DNA of 64,000 nucleotides from Paenibacillus sp. 481 (GCF_021223605.1 NZ_CP075175.1:3042001-3106000), one strand, 5' to 3'; shown: positions 16,286 through 25,547, counted from the stretch's first letter. Made by a program: numbers and translations. The notes: generated by a model from the letters alone, not told the origin.

Positions 16286-18025
16286 ATGCAACTGAGAGGA
16301 ATCGCAGCAGCATCTGGCTTTGCTATTGGACAAGCATTTGTCATGGAGGAGCAAGCGACAACGATTGAACGCAAGAGCATTGATGCAGGCGCGGTTGACG
16401 CGGAAGCAGCACGTCTTCAGCAAGCGGTAGATCAAGCGATCACCGAGTTGGAGCAAATTAAGGAGAATACGGCAGCTAAGCTTGGCGACGATCATGCCGA
16501 AATTTTTGCGACGCACATTTTGGTGCTGCAAGATGAGGAATATATCGGTCAAGCGTTGGAAAAAGTGCGTACGGAAGCGATTAATGCTGAGTTTGCATTT
16601 AATGAAGTAACACAGCAGCTTATTGACATTTTTTCCAGCATGGATAGCGAGTATATGCGTGAACGCGCAGCGGATTTCCGCGACGTAAGCAAACGTGTCC
16701 TTGGCTTGCTGTCTGGCAACAAGTCAGCTTCGCTTAACGATTTCGAACAACCAGTTGTATTGTTCGCACACGACTTGACGCCTTCCGATACAGCACAGCT
16801 TGATCGCAGCAAGGTAGCGGGCTTCGCAACGAACATCGGTGGCCGTACGTCGCACTCCGCGATTATGGCACGCTCGATGGAAATTCCGGCTGTTGTCGGT
16901 TTGAAGGACGCTACAGAAACGGTCAAGACAGGCGACGTGGTCGTACTTGACGGTGCCAAAGGTCTTATCCTTGTAGCCCCGGATGCAGCAACAATTGCTG
17001 AGTACGAGGAAAAGAAAGCGAAGTTCGAGAAGCGTCAAGATGCAATGAAGCTGTACAAAGACAAGCCTTCCGTAACAGCGGACGGTCATGAGGTAGAGCT
17101 TGTCGCGAACATCGGTAATCCGCAAGACGCGCTTGGTGCACGCAACAACGGTGCAGAAGGCGTCGGCTTGTTCCGTACGGAGTTCCTGTACATGGGACGC
17201 GACAACTTCCCATCTGAGGAAGAGCAGTACAACTCTTATGTTACGGTGTGCGAAACGCTAGGTGCTGAGAAGCCAGTCGTTGTTCGTACGCTGGACATCG
17301 GTGGCGACAAAGAGTTGCCGTACCTAGAGTTGCCAAAAGAAATGAACCCGTTCTTAGGCTATCGTGCCATTCGTCTTTGCTTGGACGAGGTAGAATTGTT
17401 CAAGACGCAGTTGCGTGCAATCTTGCGTGCAAGTGCACACGGCAACATCAAATTGATGTTCCCGATGATTTCTACGCTGACTGAGCTGCGCGAAGCGAAA
17501 GCGATTTTGGCGGAAACGCAAGCGGAGTTGGATGCGAAAGGTATCGCGTACAACAAAGAGATGGAAGTCGGCATCATGATCGAAATTCCAGCGGCGGCGA
17601 TCATTTCGGATCAATTGGCGAAGGAAGTTGATTTCTTCTCCATCGGAACGAATGACCTTGTGCAATACACGATGGCAGCTGACCGTATGAATGAAAAAGT
17701 AGCTCACTTAACGCAGCCATTCAATCCTGCTGTATTGCGTCTCATCCGCATGGTTATCGATGCGGCGCACAAAGAAGGCAAATGGGCAGGCATGTGCGGC
17801 GAAATGGCAGGCAACTTGACTGCTGTGCCGATCTTGCTCGGCCTTGGACTGGACGAGTTCAGCATGAGTGCAAGCGCTGTGCTTCCGGCACGTGTATTGC
17901 TTAGCCGTCTGAACCGTGACGAAATGAAACAATTGGCTGAAGAAGCGTTGATGATGGAAACAGCAGACGATATTCAACGTCTCGTTCATGAGCGTGTTGC
18001 AGCCGTAAATGAATTATCTATCTAA
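16286..18025 (+). CDS. ptsI: PTS enzyme I
   Basis: A 579-aa phosphoenolpyruvate-protein phosphotransferase, full length. The phospho-His lies in GGRTSHSAIMARS (His190). The PEP-binding domain has EGVGLFRTEFLYM, RTLDIGGDKELPY, EIPAAAIISDQLAKEVDFFS and the Cys motif WAGMCGEMAG. AAAGGAGTGGAG precedes the start. It supplies phosphate to HPr for all PTS sugars. Confidence 0.97.
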   Translation: MQLRGIAAASGFAIGQAFVMEEQATTIERKSIDAGAVDAEAARLQQAVDQAITELEQIKENTAAKLGDDHAEIFATHILVLQDEEYIGQALEKVRTEAINAEFAFNEVTQQLIDIFSSMDSEYMRERAADFRDVSKRVLGLLSGNKSASLNDFEQPVVLFAHDLTPSDTAQLDRSKVAGFATNIGGRTSHSAIMARSMEIPAVVGLKDATETVKTGDVVVLDGAKGLILVAPDAATIAEYEEKKAKFEKRQDAMKLYKDKPSVTADGHEVELVANIGNPQDALGARNNGAEGVGLFRTEFLYMGRDNFPSEEEQYNSYVTVCETLGAEKPVVVRTLDIGGDKELPYLELPKEMNPFLGYRAIRLCLDEVELFKTQLRAILRASAHGNIKLMFPMISTLTELREAKAILAETQAELDAKGIAYNKEMEVGIMIEIPAAAIISDQLAKEVDFFSIGTNDLVQYTMAADRMNEKVAHLTQPFNPAVLRLIRMVIDAAHKEGKWAGMCGEMAGNLTAVPILLGLGLDEFSMSASAVLPARVLLSRLNRDEMKQLAEEALMMETADDIQRLVHERVAAVNELSI

Positions 18026-18062
18026 GATTGCTATCATAGATTGTAAGTTATAAGCAGCAGTT

Positions 18063-18089
18063 GCAAGGTACCTGTTACAGGTACCTTGC
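18063..18089 (+). terminator. Strong hairpin after ptsI (terminator or processing signal)
   Basis: GCAAGGTACCTG (18063-18074) and CAGGTACCTTGC (18078-18089) form a perfect 12-bp stem with a 3-nt loop. U-rich sequence (TTTCTCTTTTT) comes only 7 nt later, so efficiency as a terminator is uncertain. Confidence 0.55.
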
Positions 18090-18238
18090 AGAGCTGTTTC
18101 TCTTTTTAATTAGAGCGTTCCGTGTTACCAAAATGGATTCTTGAACTGATGGATGTCTTCTCGAATTTATCTATTTATGAATAAAATTTGCAAAATTAAT
18201 TCATGTTATACAGTTACATACATATATGATGTTTATTG

Positions 18239-18305
18239 TTGACTTTGAATTAGGCTTCACCTACAATAAGTGAGTATAAACGCTTTAAATGCGAAAACGG
18301 TTTCA
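18239..18305 (+). promoter_or_regulatory. glcT promoter with cre-like site
   Basis: TTGACT (18239-18244), 17 bp, TACAAT (18262-18267) is a near-consensus sigma-A promoter. CGAAAACGGTTTCA (18292-18305) fits the CcpA cre consensus TGWAANCGNTNWCA except at the first base, and sits just downstream of the start site where it could act as a roadblock. Confidence 0.6.
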
Positions 18306-18348
18306 CGCTTTTCTTTTCTTTGCATACTCATGAGGGAGGAGCTTTAAG

Positions 18349-19206
18349 TTGTCGGGCGATCGTCGTTTTGAAATTATACGGGCATTAAGTAACAATGTCG
18401 TATTGGCAAACGATGTGTTAACGAACAAAGAAACTATTCTCATGGGGAAGGGACTTGGCTTTGGAGCAAAGCCTCAAGGAGCTATCCTATCGCAAGACCC
18501 GCGCATCGAGAAGAAGTTCACTCTAGAAAGTGAACAGCATTTATCGCAATACCAGATGCTAACGGAGCAAATTGACCCGGAAGTGATTATGGTATCGGAA
18601 CGTATTATTTCTTTAGTGTCCGAGCAGTTGTCACCTGATTTGAATGAGCATATTCATTTGGCTTTACCAAGTCATATCGAATACGCCCTTTATCGGTTGC
18701 GCAACCATATTGCGATTGATAACCCGTTTCTTTGGGAAATTCGCACATTGAATCCGAAAGAGTATGAGCTTGCTACTCAAGCGGCCCTCATTATGAATGA
18801 GACGTTCGGTGTAGAAGTGCCGGAGGATGAGATCGGCTTTTTGACGATACATATCCAGTCGGCGGTAGCTCACGTTCCGGTAGGGAATGTGGTTCAATAT
18901 AATCATCTGATCAAGGACTTAGTCGCCCTCATCGAGGAGCGGCGTGGTTCCGCTATTCCGAAGGATAGCGTCGATTATTTGCGCTTAATTACGCATCTTC
19001 GCTTTGCGATAGAGCGTATCCGGCAGGGACAGCATTCGCGCAATCCGTTTCGCGACAAGCTCAAGGACATGGTTCCTTATGAGTTCAGCGTCGCTCACGA
19101 ATGCGCTATGCTGATGGCGAAGCAGTTAAATACAGATGTCTCCGAAGATGAGACGGCTTACATCGCGATGCATTTGTATCGCTTGTTCAATAAAGATTTG
19201 GAATAG
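18349..19206 (+). CDS. glcT: GlcT-type PTS antiterminator (BglG family)
   Basis: A 285-aa RNA-binding antiterminator. The N-terminal CAT/RBD (about residues 1-60) has FEIIRALSNNVVLANDVLTN and GKGLGFG. Two PTS regulation domains follow, with conserved histidines in LPSHIEYALYR, FLTIHIQSA, LITHLRFAIERI and IAMHLYRLF. It starts at TTG 18349, 8 bases after GGGAGGA. Two RAT sites, one before the EIIA gene and one right after this gene, identify its targets. Phosphorylation by its PTS components would switch it off without sugar. Confidence 0.92.
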   Translation: MSGDRRFEIIRALSNNVVLANDVLTNKETILMGKGLGFGAKPQGAILSQDPRIEKKFTLESEQHLSQYQMLTEQIDPEVIMVSERIISLVSEQLSPDLNEHIHLALPSHIEYALYRLRNHIAIDNPFLWEIRTLNPKEYELATQAALIMNETFGVEVPEDEIGFLTIHIQSAVAHVPVGNVVQYNHLIKDLVALIEERRGSAIPKDSVDYLRLITHLRFAIERIRQGQHSRNPFRDKLKDMVPYEFSVAHECAMLMAKQLNTDVSEDETAYIAMHLYRLFNKDLE

Positions 19207-19241
19207 CACCAAATAGCACAATAGCATACCGCTAATTAAGC

Positions 19242-19267
19242 GTGTTACTAGTTCGACTAGGCATGAG
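19242..19267 (+). promoter_or_regulatory. RAT antiterminator 2
   Basis: Identical to RAT 1 except for the central loop (ACTAGTTCGACTAG instead of ACTAGTACGACTAG). It starts GTGTTAC and ends GGCATGAG. It precedes the IICB gene and overlaps a terminator stem. Confidence 0.85.
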
Positions 19268-19331
19268 CTTTGCACAAGCAGGATTTAACGTTTCGTTAAT
19301 TCCTGTCTCGTCACAGCTTATGCCTTTTTTG
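19259..19331 (+). terminator. Conditional terminator overlapping RAT 2
   Basis: AGGCATGAGCT (19259-19269) pairs with AGCTTATGCCT (19315-19325), enclosing a second stem CAGGATTTAACG/CGTTAATTCCTG. Six T residues follow. Confidence 0.8.
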
Positions 19332-19461
19332 TATTCGGCGCGTAATGAGAGGCGTCATTTGCAAGGGATACACACGTTACACAGGTGATACAGGTCGAGA
19401 AGGAATAATCCTTTAGCCTTTTATCCATACTTAATTTAATCCATTTAAGGGGGAAACCAAC

Positions 19462-20913
19462 ATGCTAGGCTTTTTGCAAAAAATCGGTCGAGCATTGATG
19501 CTGCCGGTGGCAACGCTTCCAGCAGCAGCGATTTTGCTTCGTTTCGGCGCTATCGACTACGTCAAAGATTTTAAATTTGGCGCCTCGGTCGGCGGGTTTA
19601 TGAACCAATACGTAGCTCCATTTTTACTAGCTGGGGGCCAGACGATTTTCGATAATTTGCCGCTTATTTTCGCGGTAGGTGTCGCTATCGGTTTGGCAGG
19701 CGATGCGGTAGCAGCGTTAGCTGCGGTAATCGCACATATCATTTTGATGAAGGTATTGGTCGTTGTCCCTAAGACATTTGACTTCATTCCAGATACATTG
19801 AAACTTGATATGGGTGTGCTTGGCGGTATCGTTGCGGGCTGTCTCGCGGCGTATATGTATAACAAGTATCATAATATTAAGATGCCGGATTGGTTAGGAT
19901 TTTTCGGGGGCAAACGTTTTGTTCCTATTATTACTTCGTTGTCCATTATCGTTGTCGCGTTATTGCTAGGTATTGTCTGGGGTCCCGTGCAGGCAGCACT
20001 TGATTCCTTTGGTAACTGGGTCGTTAGCTTGGGCGGAATTGGTTCCGCAATCTTTATTACAGCGAACCGCTTGTTGATCCCAACAGGTTTGCATCACATT
20101 CTTAACAATATTTCATGGTTCCAAATCGGTACGTTTACGAATGAAGCTGGCGAAATTGTGAAGGGCGACATTAACCGCTTCTTCGCAGGAGACCCATCTG
20201 CGGGACTGTTTATGACAGGTTTCTTCCCGATTATGATGTTCGCGCTTCCGGGTGCTGCGCTTGCTATCATTCACGCAGCTAAGCCTGAGAATCGTAAAAT
20301 GGTTGCTTCCATCTTTATCGGTACGGCAGCAGCATCGTTCTTGACAGGGATTACAGAACCGCTAGAGTTCGCGTTCATGTTCGCGGCTCCTGTATTGTTC
20401 GTTGTTCACGCGTTGTTGGCGGGTCTTTCCGGTTTGATTACAGGAATTCTCGGTATTAAGCACGGCTTCGGTTTCTCTGCTGGTTTCATTGACTATGCAT
20501 TGAACTTTGGCTTGGCAACGAAACCGTTGCTATTGATTCCGATCGGTCTCGTATACTTCGTGGTGTACTACTTCTTGTTCCGCATCTTGATTAAGAAGTT
20601 TAACTTGAAGACACCAGGCCGAGAAGATGATGTCGCTACTGATGGTAAGGCAGCCGGCTCTGCTGCTTCTTCCAGCTTGACTGAAAAAGCGGAGAAGGTT
20701 ATGGCGATGATCGGCGGCAAGGACAACATCGATAGCCTTGAAGCGTGCATCACGCGTCTGCGCTTGACGTTGAAGGACGATCAGGTTGTTGACGAAGCAG
20801 GCTTGAAAGGTCTGGGCGCAGCAGGTGTTATGCGCCTTGGCAAAGGTAACGTACAAGTTGTGTTCGGTACGCAATCCGAATTGTTGAAAGAAGAAATGAA
20901 GAAGCTTAACTAA
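19462..20913 (+). CDS. PTS IICB transporter, NagE-like (GlcNAc/glucose)
   Basis: A 483-aa sugar permease: an EIIC domain of about ten membrane helices (residues 1-385) and an EIIB domain whose phospho-Cys is in SLEACITRLRL. Blocks such as FFGGKRFVPI, NRLLIPTGLHHILN, GDINRFFAGDPSAG, MTGFFPIMMFALPGAAL and FNLKTPGRED closely resemble E. coli NagE, the N-acetylglucosamine transporter, more than PtsG. There is no EIIA domain; the separate EIIA at 15328 probably serves it. Control by GlcT/RAT 2 is inferred. Actual substrate (GlcNAc, glucose or both) is unresolved. Confidence 0.88.
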   Translation: MLGFLQKIGRALMLPVATLPAAAILLRFGAIDYVKDFKFGASVGGFMNQYVAPFLLAGGQTIFDNLPLIFAVGVAIGLAGDAVAALAAVIAHIILMKVLVVVPKTFDFIPDTLKLDMGVLGGIVAGCLAAYMYNKYHNIKMPDWLGFFGGKRFVPIITSLSIIVVALLLGIVWGPVQAALDSFGNWVVSLGGIGSAIFITANRLLIPTGLHHILNNISWFQIGTFTNEAGEIVKGDINRFFAGDPSAGLFMTGFFPIMMFALPGAALAIIHAAKPENRKMVASIFIGTAAASFLTGITEPLEFAFMFAAPVLFVVHALLAGLSGLITGILGIKHGFGFSAGFIDYALNFGLATKPLLLIPIGLVYFVVYYFLFRILIKKFNLKTPGREDDVATDGKAAGSAASSSLTEKAEKVMAMIGGKDNIDSLEACITRLRLTLKDDQVVDEAGLKGLGAAGVMRLGKGNVQVVFGTQSELLKEEMKKLN

Positions 20914-20948
20914 GAACGTAACTTAGAAGCTTCATGAAATGATAAGAG

Positions 20949-20992
20949 AGCGGTTCCTTGGTCATGCAAATGGCTGGGGAGCCGCTTTTTTT
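20949..20992 (+). terminator. Intrinsic terminator after the IICB gene
   Basis: AGCGGTTCC (20949-20957) pairs with GGAGCCGCT (20978-20986), followed by seven T. Confidence 0.85.
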
Positions 20993-21179
20993 GTGTATCT
21001 GCTCGTAAAACGTGTTCTTTTATCTTTTACAATTGGTTCCCTCTTTGAGGCCTATTCTCTTGTTGTATTCTCTTGCCCTTATCAACTGCTTAATACCGTT
21101 CCCAATTTGTCATTGTCCTCCATTCGGTATGATTCATAAGTAGGTTTCTTTAGTTGTTCTACCGTGCCTCATAACAAAT

Positions 21180-21217
21180 AAACCCCAGTCACAAATACTC
21201 GCGACTGGGGTTTATTA
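21180..21217 (-). terminator. Bidirectional terminator between convergent genes
   Basis: AAACCCCAGTC (21180-21190) and GACTGGGGTTT (21203-21213) form a perfect 11-bp stem with T-rich sequence on both sides. It ends the minus-strand secreted-protein gene. Confidence 0.82.
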
Positions 21218-21258
21218 TTTAAGCTCGTAGCTCTTAAGAGAGTACGTTATATGATATA

Positions 21259-22482
21259 TTAAGATTCTGTTGGGACGGAGTCGATAACTCCGAGTGTGAT
21301 CTCATTAATTGCGGCCCAAGAGGAAGTAGCGTCAACCGCAATTTTAATACCTTGATAAGAACCAGCAGTTACGTTAATTGGATCAGTAATAGTAGGTCTC
21401 CCATAGACATATCGAGTAGCCGTATTACTAATCGGAACCCATTTTCCATCTTTAAGTCCTGATATTGTATAATGCACATTTGAAATAGGTTCTGCAAATC
21501 CAGCAATTTGTACAAATTCAAAGCTCACTTGTTTTGGGAATTTTATCTCTAATGTATTTTTGCTTCCAATTCCCAGCCATCTTGTATTCATATCTTTGTC
21601 GATTGCTTTATGTGCTATGCTTTCAAGATATTGACTTGAAGCTGTAGCTACAGAGCCAGTTGGCAGTGTAACGCCTTGCATTCCTTCAATATGACTAGGC
21701 AGCTCTGGTGTCGCCGAGCCTTCATCTGATTTCAATGTTTCGCCGTTAGACAACTTTGCTTCAATGACATAGTAATATTTTGTGTTGTTTACAACATCAT
21801 TATCTATGTATGAAGTAGTAGTTACGTTTGTAGCGATGGTCGTATATGGTCCATGAATTACTGCTGACCGCTTAACTTCATACGAGGTAACATCATTTAA
21901 AGCTTCCCATGAAAGATAAACTAAAGATTCGCCAGGAGTTGCTTTTATGGAAAAGCTCTCCTTCATCATTTCCATATCACCGATGCAAACAAATTCCCCA
22001 CCATTGTTTTCAGTAACATTAATTCTATACTTGTTATACTCAGCCTTGTTCGTAAATGTAAATTCTCTTTTTTCAGCTGATCTCCAATTACTTTCATTTG
22101 TTCTTCTATCTAGTACAATCCAAGTACTTGTAGGGGCATCCCATGCTTCGAATGTCCAATTTTTTGGTGCTCTCGTACCGTCGAAGTTGGTTAGCGTATA
22201 TTTAGATATAGCAACTGTATATGGGAATTCATAAGCTAACCAACCTGAGTTAGTATTGCTTTCCCAAGTGTCCGTGTAACCATCAACAATTGAATTGTTG
22301 AATGCTTTCCATGCAGCATAGAGTGGGCTGTATTGAGTACTTGCACTGGCAATACCTGCTGGAGCGTTGTTGTTGATCATTTTCGGAATCAGATCTTCTG
22401 AATACTGAGCAGCAGAAACGGATTGCAAAGGTAGTACTAGTAAAAATGAAAAGAAAAGTGCAAAGGAATAAAACTTTTTCAA
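21259..22482 (-). CDS. Secreted protein with discoidin-like and Fn3 domains
   Basis: A 407-aa exported protein. The TTG at 22482 follows GGGAG and starts MKKFYSFALFFSFLLVLPLQ, a signal peptide cut after SVSA. Residues 40-170 resemble an F5/8 type C (discoidin) carbohydrate-binding module (SGWLAYEFPYTVAISKYTL). Residues 175-260 are a fibronectin type III domain (YLSWEALNDVTSYEVKRS, KYYYVIEAKLSNGE). A second discoidin-like domain fills the C-terminus (IDKDMNTRWLGIG, LEIKFPKQVSFEFVQIAG). There is no catalytic domain or sortase motif, so it is probably a carbohydrate- or surface-binding protein. AT-richer than neighbouring genes. Confidence 0.8.
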   Translation of the reverse strand: MKKFYSFALFFSFLLVLPLQSVSAAQYSEDLIPKMINNNAPAGIASASTQYSPLYAAWKAFNNSIVDGYTDTWESNTNSGWLAYEFPYTVAISKYTLTNFDGTRAPKNWTFEAWDAPTSTWIVLDRRTNESNWRSAEKREFTFTNKAEYNKYRINVTENNGGEFVCIGDMEMMKESFSIKATPGESLVYLSWEALNDVTSYEVKRSAVIHGPYTTIATNVTTTSYIDNDVVNNTKYYYVIEAKLSNGETLKSDEGSATPELPSHIEGMQGVTLPTGSVATASSQYLESIAHKAIDKDMNTRWLGIGSKNTLEIKFPKQVSFEFVQIAGFAEPISNVHYTISGLKDGKWVPISNTATRYVYGRPTITDPINVTAGSYQGIKIAVDATSSWAAINEITLGVIDSVPTES

Positions 22483-22740
22483 ATTAATCTCTCCCTTATT
22501 AAAGAATGAAAATATAAACATAGTATCATATTATATTTTACAGAGATATGTTTTTAAAGTAATTTACAATAAAAATTCATAATAATTATTTTTTAGTTAA
22601 TTTCATCAATTTTTACCCAACAGGCTGTGAAAAGGATTGTGACAGCCCAAAGACTCCAGACAATCGTTATCGATTACCTGAAGTCCTCATTTTCATAGCG
22701 ACCTTCGAATACATCAATCCTATTCCAAACTCAGATTCAC

Positions 22741-23592
22741 TTACACAAGCAATTGAATCCGGTGGCCTGAAGGATCTGTCGTCCACAGCACGCCATCTTG
22801 TTCATCTAGGGGTGCTCCAATTGCACGTAGACGTCCTTCGATGGCCTGACGTGCTTCCATCGATGGGACGATAACCGTGTACCACTTCATACCGATCGTA
22901 TTCGGTGCAGGAGCAGGCGCTCCTTGCCCTTGCCAAGTGTTCAAGCCGATATGATGATGGTACTTTCCGTCTGCAACAAACAACGCCTGATGACGCATCG
23001 GCACTGTCACTTCAAAGCCTAAACCATCCACGTAAAATTGCTTCGCTTGGTCCAAATCAGCCACGTGCAAGTGAATATGCCCCATCACCGTCTCGGCGGG
23101 GAAGCCAGTCCAAGCGATATCGCCGCCATCCCGCAGCAAATTCGCAATATCAATGGGATTGCTTACAAATGGTAGCTCCCCGTTTTGCCACGCCCACACA
23201 TCTGGTGAGCGGTCCGTGTAAATCTCAATGCCGTGTCCATCAGGATCAGCCAAGTAAATGGCTTCGCTAAATTGATGGTCGGACACGCCTTGCAGAGGGT
23301 AGTTCTGATTCGCAATATGTTGCAGCACTCTAGCCAAATCTGCTCGACTCGGCACTAGTAGCGCAAAATGATACAATCCAGTCGTACGCGGCAGCTTTTT
23401 GAGAGCATCTGTATGCTCCTCAAGACTTACCAGTACCGTAGTTCCATCGGCGGTCAGTGCGGCAGTGTTTCCATTTCGACTTAACAATTGCAATCCAAGG
23501 ACTTCGGTATAAAAAGTGAGCGAGCGTTCGACATCAGTTACAGCTAAATGGACACTCCCTACGTAAGTTGTGGGATGTTGGTGAAAGTTCAT
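22741..23592 (-). CDS. Two-domain VOC-family dioxygenase-like protein (CatE-like)
   Basis: A 283-aa protein with two tandem vicinal-oxygen-chelate halves: VGSVHLAVTDVERSLTFYTE...GIEIYTDRSP and MGHIHLHVADLDQAKQFYVD...HHHIGLNTWQG. This layout matches bacterial extradiol dioxygenases such as CatE (catechol 2,3-dioxygenase). The last metal-ligand position reads GHRIQLLV, with Gln where Glu often occurs; domain 1 keeps the Glu in GIEIY. Start 23592 is set by AAGGAG; an upstream TTG frame lacks spacing. Substrate unknown; it stands alone. Confidence 0.83.
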   Translation of the reverse strand: MNFHQHPTTYVGSVHLAVTDVERSLTFYTEVLGLQLLSRNGNTAALTADGTTVLVSLEEHTDALKKLPRTTGLYHFALLVPSRADLARVLQHIANQNYPLQGVSDHQFSEAIYLADPDGHGIEIYTDRSPDVWAWQNGELPFVSNPIDIANLLRDGGDIAWTGFPAETVMGHIHLHVADLDQAKQFYVDGLGFEVTVPMRHQALFVADGKYHHHIGLNTWQGQGAPAPAPNTIGMKWYTVIVPSMEARQAIEGRLRAIGAPLDEQDGVLWTTDPSGHRIQLLV

Positions 23593-23812
23593 AATAAGCA
23601 GCTCCTTCAAGCAATAAAGTGTAGTATTTCCAACCCTGTCACCGTATAGGTAGGAAATTTACTTCTAAATGTATAATCTTCAATTAGAGATATTATTGAA
23701 AAATAAGAGGAGCTACAGCTCCATTCATTCAAAAACAAATATTTTAGATTTAATTATCTCGAATACAATTTATTTTAAAACGAGATTATTTATTTGTCAA
23801 ATGAAACATAGC

Positions 23813-23846
23813 AAAAAGAAGGACCGTGCAACGATGGCACGAGTCC
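23813..23846 (-). terminator. Terminator of the Spo0E-like gene
   Basis: On the minus strand GGACTCGTGC pairs with GCACGGTCC (plus 23837-23846 and 23821-23829), followed by TTCTTTTT. Confidence 0.7.
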
Positions 23847-23869
23847 TCATTTGTATTTCACTCTATGGA

Positions 23870-24070
23870 TTAAACGACCGTGTTCTCTCTTGAATGTAAG
23901 CGCTTTTGAAATTGGACAATATAGTCATCAAGAGATCGACTAATGAGTATAACCGGTTCAGCCGTAAAGCTACTATGTTCATGAACTGCCTGCTCTAAAT
24001 GGTTTCTTAGCTGATTAATTTTGAGCAACAGCAAGTTGCTATCCATACCATCACATTGTGTAAGGCACAT
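23870..24070 (-). CDS. Spo0E-like aspartyl-phosphate phosphatase
   Basis: A 66-aa protein with the two-helix Spo0E fold: KINQLRNHLEQAV, then the family signature ISRSLDDYIVQFQKR (consensus SxxLDxxI, here residues 44-51). Spo0E proteins dephosphorylate Spo0A-P and hold back sporulation. GATGAGGTG precedes ATG 24070. It lies 178 bp after the HTH-TPR regulator on the same strand, so the two may be functionally linked. Confidence 0.8.
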   Translation of the reverse strand: MCLTQCDGMDSNLLLLKINQLRNHLEQAVHEHSSFTAEPVILISRSLDDYIVQFQKRLHSRENTVV

Positions 24071-24248
24071 ATGTTTTCACCTCATCTATACAGTTGGTGA
24101 TATTGGGGTTGTATCCATATATTGTAACTTCATGTGATTATATATGGAAGTGCATCTGTTCCTAGTATTATCTTTACGTGCAGCGCAAGCTCCTACTCGA
24201 TACATCATTCATTTAAAAGATGGGAAGTTTCTGCGGTTATTTCTCCTA

Positions 24249-25547
24249 TTATTTCTCCTGTTTATGCTGTAGTGCGGCACAGGTGGAGTCTATTTTGCGC
24301 ATCATTTCAACGCTAATGAGCTGGTTATGGTTTAGGATCATTTTTATTACGTGATTGAAGCTTTCAAATGCTTCATTATGCCTCGAAATGTTCGTGTATT
24401 TTTCCATACTTATTAAGTAGCAGTCAACTGCAAGATCAAATGATTGTATGTTATAGAAGAGGTGTCCCTTTAGTCGGTAGTAGTAAGCAATTTCTGCTCC
24501 ATTAATAGGTGTGTTGACCGGTGTGTGTTCGATTTTAGAATCATGCAACAGTAATTCGGTTGCTGCGGGTATATCATTTTGGAGTAAATAAATTTCAATT
24601 AACCCCGTGATGATCGGCATAAGATGGTTGTCAGTTGCTTCTTCTAAGCAGGAAATAAGCTCGCTCAATGCGGACTCTATATCGCCAAGTTTACTAGTTG
24701 TGAGAGCAATAGCTACTCGGCTTTTTTCAGCTGTGCTGGGCAACTTAAAGGCTTGATATTTACGGAAAAAATGTTCGCACTCTGCGTAATTGCCAAGGTT
24801 GTAGTGCGCTGACCCTAGCATATAGTAAGCTTCGGCTTTCATTTTAGTCATCGCTTGCGCATTCTCTATCAGAAATGTACTTAGTTCTATGCTTTCCTGA
24901 TAGTACATTAAGCAGTATGCATGTTCGCTAAGTTGATAGTAAAGGAGAGTTTGTTCGTCAGGTGATAAGAAATTGGCATAGTTTAAAATGTATTTGCCGT
25001 AGCGGTAGGTTTGTTCTAATTTGGTGCAATCATTGCGCTCGATTAGGTACGATTGAAGCTGGCCTTTGGCTAAGTAGATCATCACACCGTGGTCGCGTGA
25101 ATAGTTAACAATGATATTGTACAAGGCTAATGGTATGGAGGAAGCATGATCAGTCGTGTTCAAAGACGCTGTAGTGAGGTACAAATTTTCGATTGTGTCA
25201 AAACTATCTAAATTAGGGGCCTCCAAATATTTGGTTGCTACCTTTGTAATAAGAGGGGTGTTCGACTGTTTGATCGTTTCTAATAAAATGTTAAACAGGA
25301 CGTCTGCTCGAAGATCGATCTGAATATAGTGCTCGACTGTTTCCTCGAATGAAAGTTGTAACGCGTGTGCGACTGCACAGGCTGTATCAAACTCAGGCCG
25401 TTTAATGACGCCATTTTCAATCCTGGAAATGCTTGTGCGGTGAATGTTTGATATGGCTTGTACTTGGAGTAACGATAAACCTGCTTCTTTTCTGCGATGT
25501 CTGAGGAGGTCGCTCAGGGTGGAATAGAATAGCGAATCCGTGGACAT
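24249..25547 (-). CDS. HTH-TPR transcriptional regulator (RRNPP-like)
   Basis: A 432-aa protein with an N-terminal XRE helix-turn-helix (LSLLQVQAISNIHRTSISRI, residues about 25-45) and a long all-helical C-terminus with TPR-like pairs (AEAYYMLGSAHYNLGNYAECE, GDIESALSELISCLEEA, YYYRLKGHLFYNIQSFDLA). This architecture is that of RRNPP regulators (PlcR, PrgX, Rap-like, AimR), which bind short peptides. I found no convincing peptide gene nearby. AAGGGG lies 7 bases before ATG 25547. It is divergent from the CAP-protein gene and upstream of the Spo0E-like gene. Confidence 0.78.
   Translation of the reverse strand: MSTDSLFYSTLSDLLRHRRKEAGLSLLQVQAISNIHRTSISRIENGVIKRPEFDTACAVAHALQLSFEETVEHYIQIDLRADVLFNILLETIKQSNTPLITKVATKYLEAPNLDSFDTIENLYLTTASLNTTDHASSIPLALYNIIVNYSRDHGVMIYLAKGQLQSYLIERNDCTKLEQTYRYGKYILNYANFLSPDEQTLLYYQLSEHAYCLMYYQESIELSTFLIENAQAMTKMKAEAYYMLGSAHYNLGNYAECEHFFRKYQAFKLPSTAEKSRVAIALTTSKLGDIESALSELISCLEEATDNHLMPIITGLIEIYLLQNDIPAATELLLHDSKIEHTPVNTPINGAEIAYYYRLKGHLFYNIQSFDLAVDCYLISMEKYTNISRHNEAFESFNHVIKMILNHNQLISVEMMRKIDSTCAALQHKQEK

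Noticed and set aside
20939..21139. 66-aa ORF after the IICB gene
   Set aside because: It runs through the terminator hairpin and has no ribosome site.
23669..23893. 74-aa plus-strand ORF
   Set aside because: It overlaps the Spo0E-like gene and its terminator and has no ribosome site.
23885..23900. cre-like TGTAAGCGCTTTTG
   Set aside because: It lies inside the Spo0E-like coding sequence and lacks the right half of the consensus.
24071..24248. Peptide-pheromone gene for the HTH-TPR regulator
   Set aside because: The only frames (12 and 40 codons) lack a ribosome site and any secretion signal.
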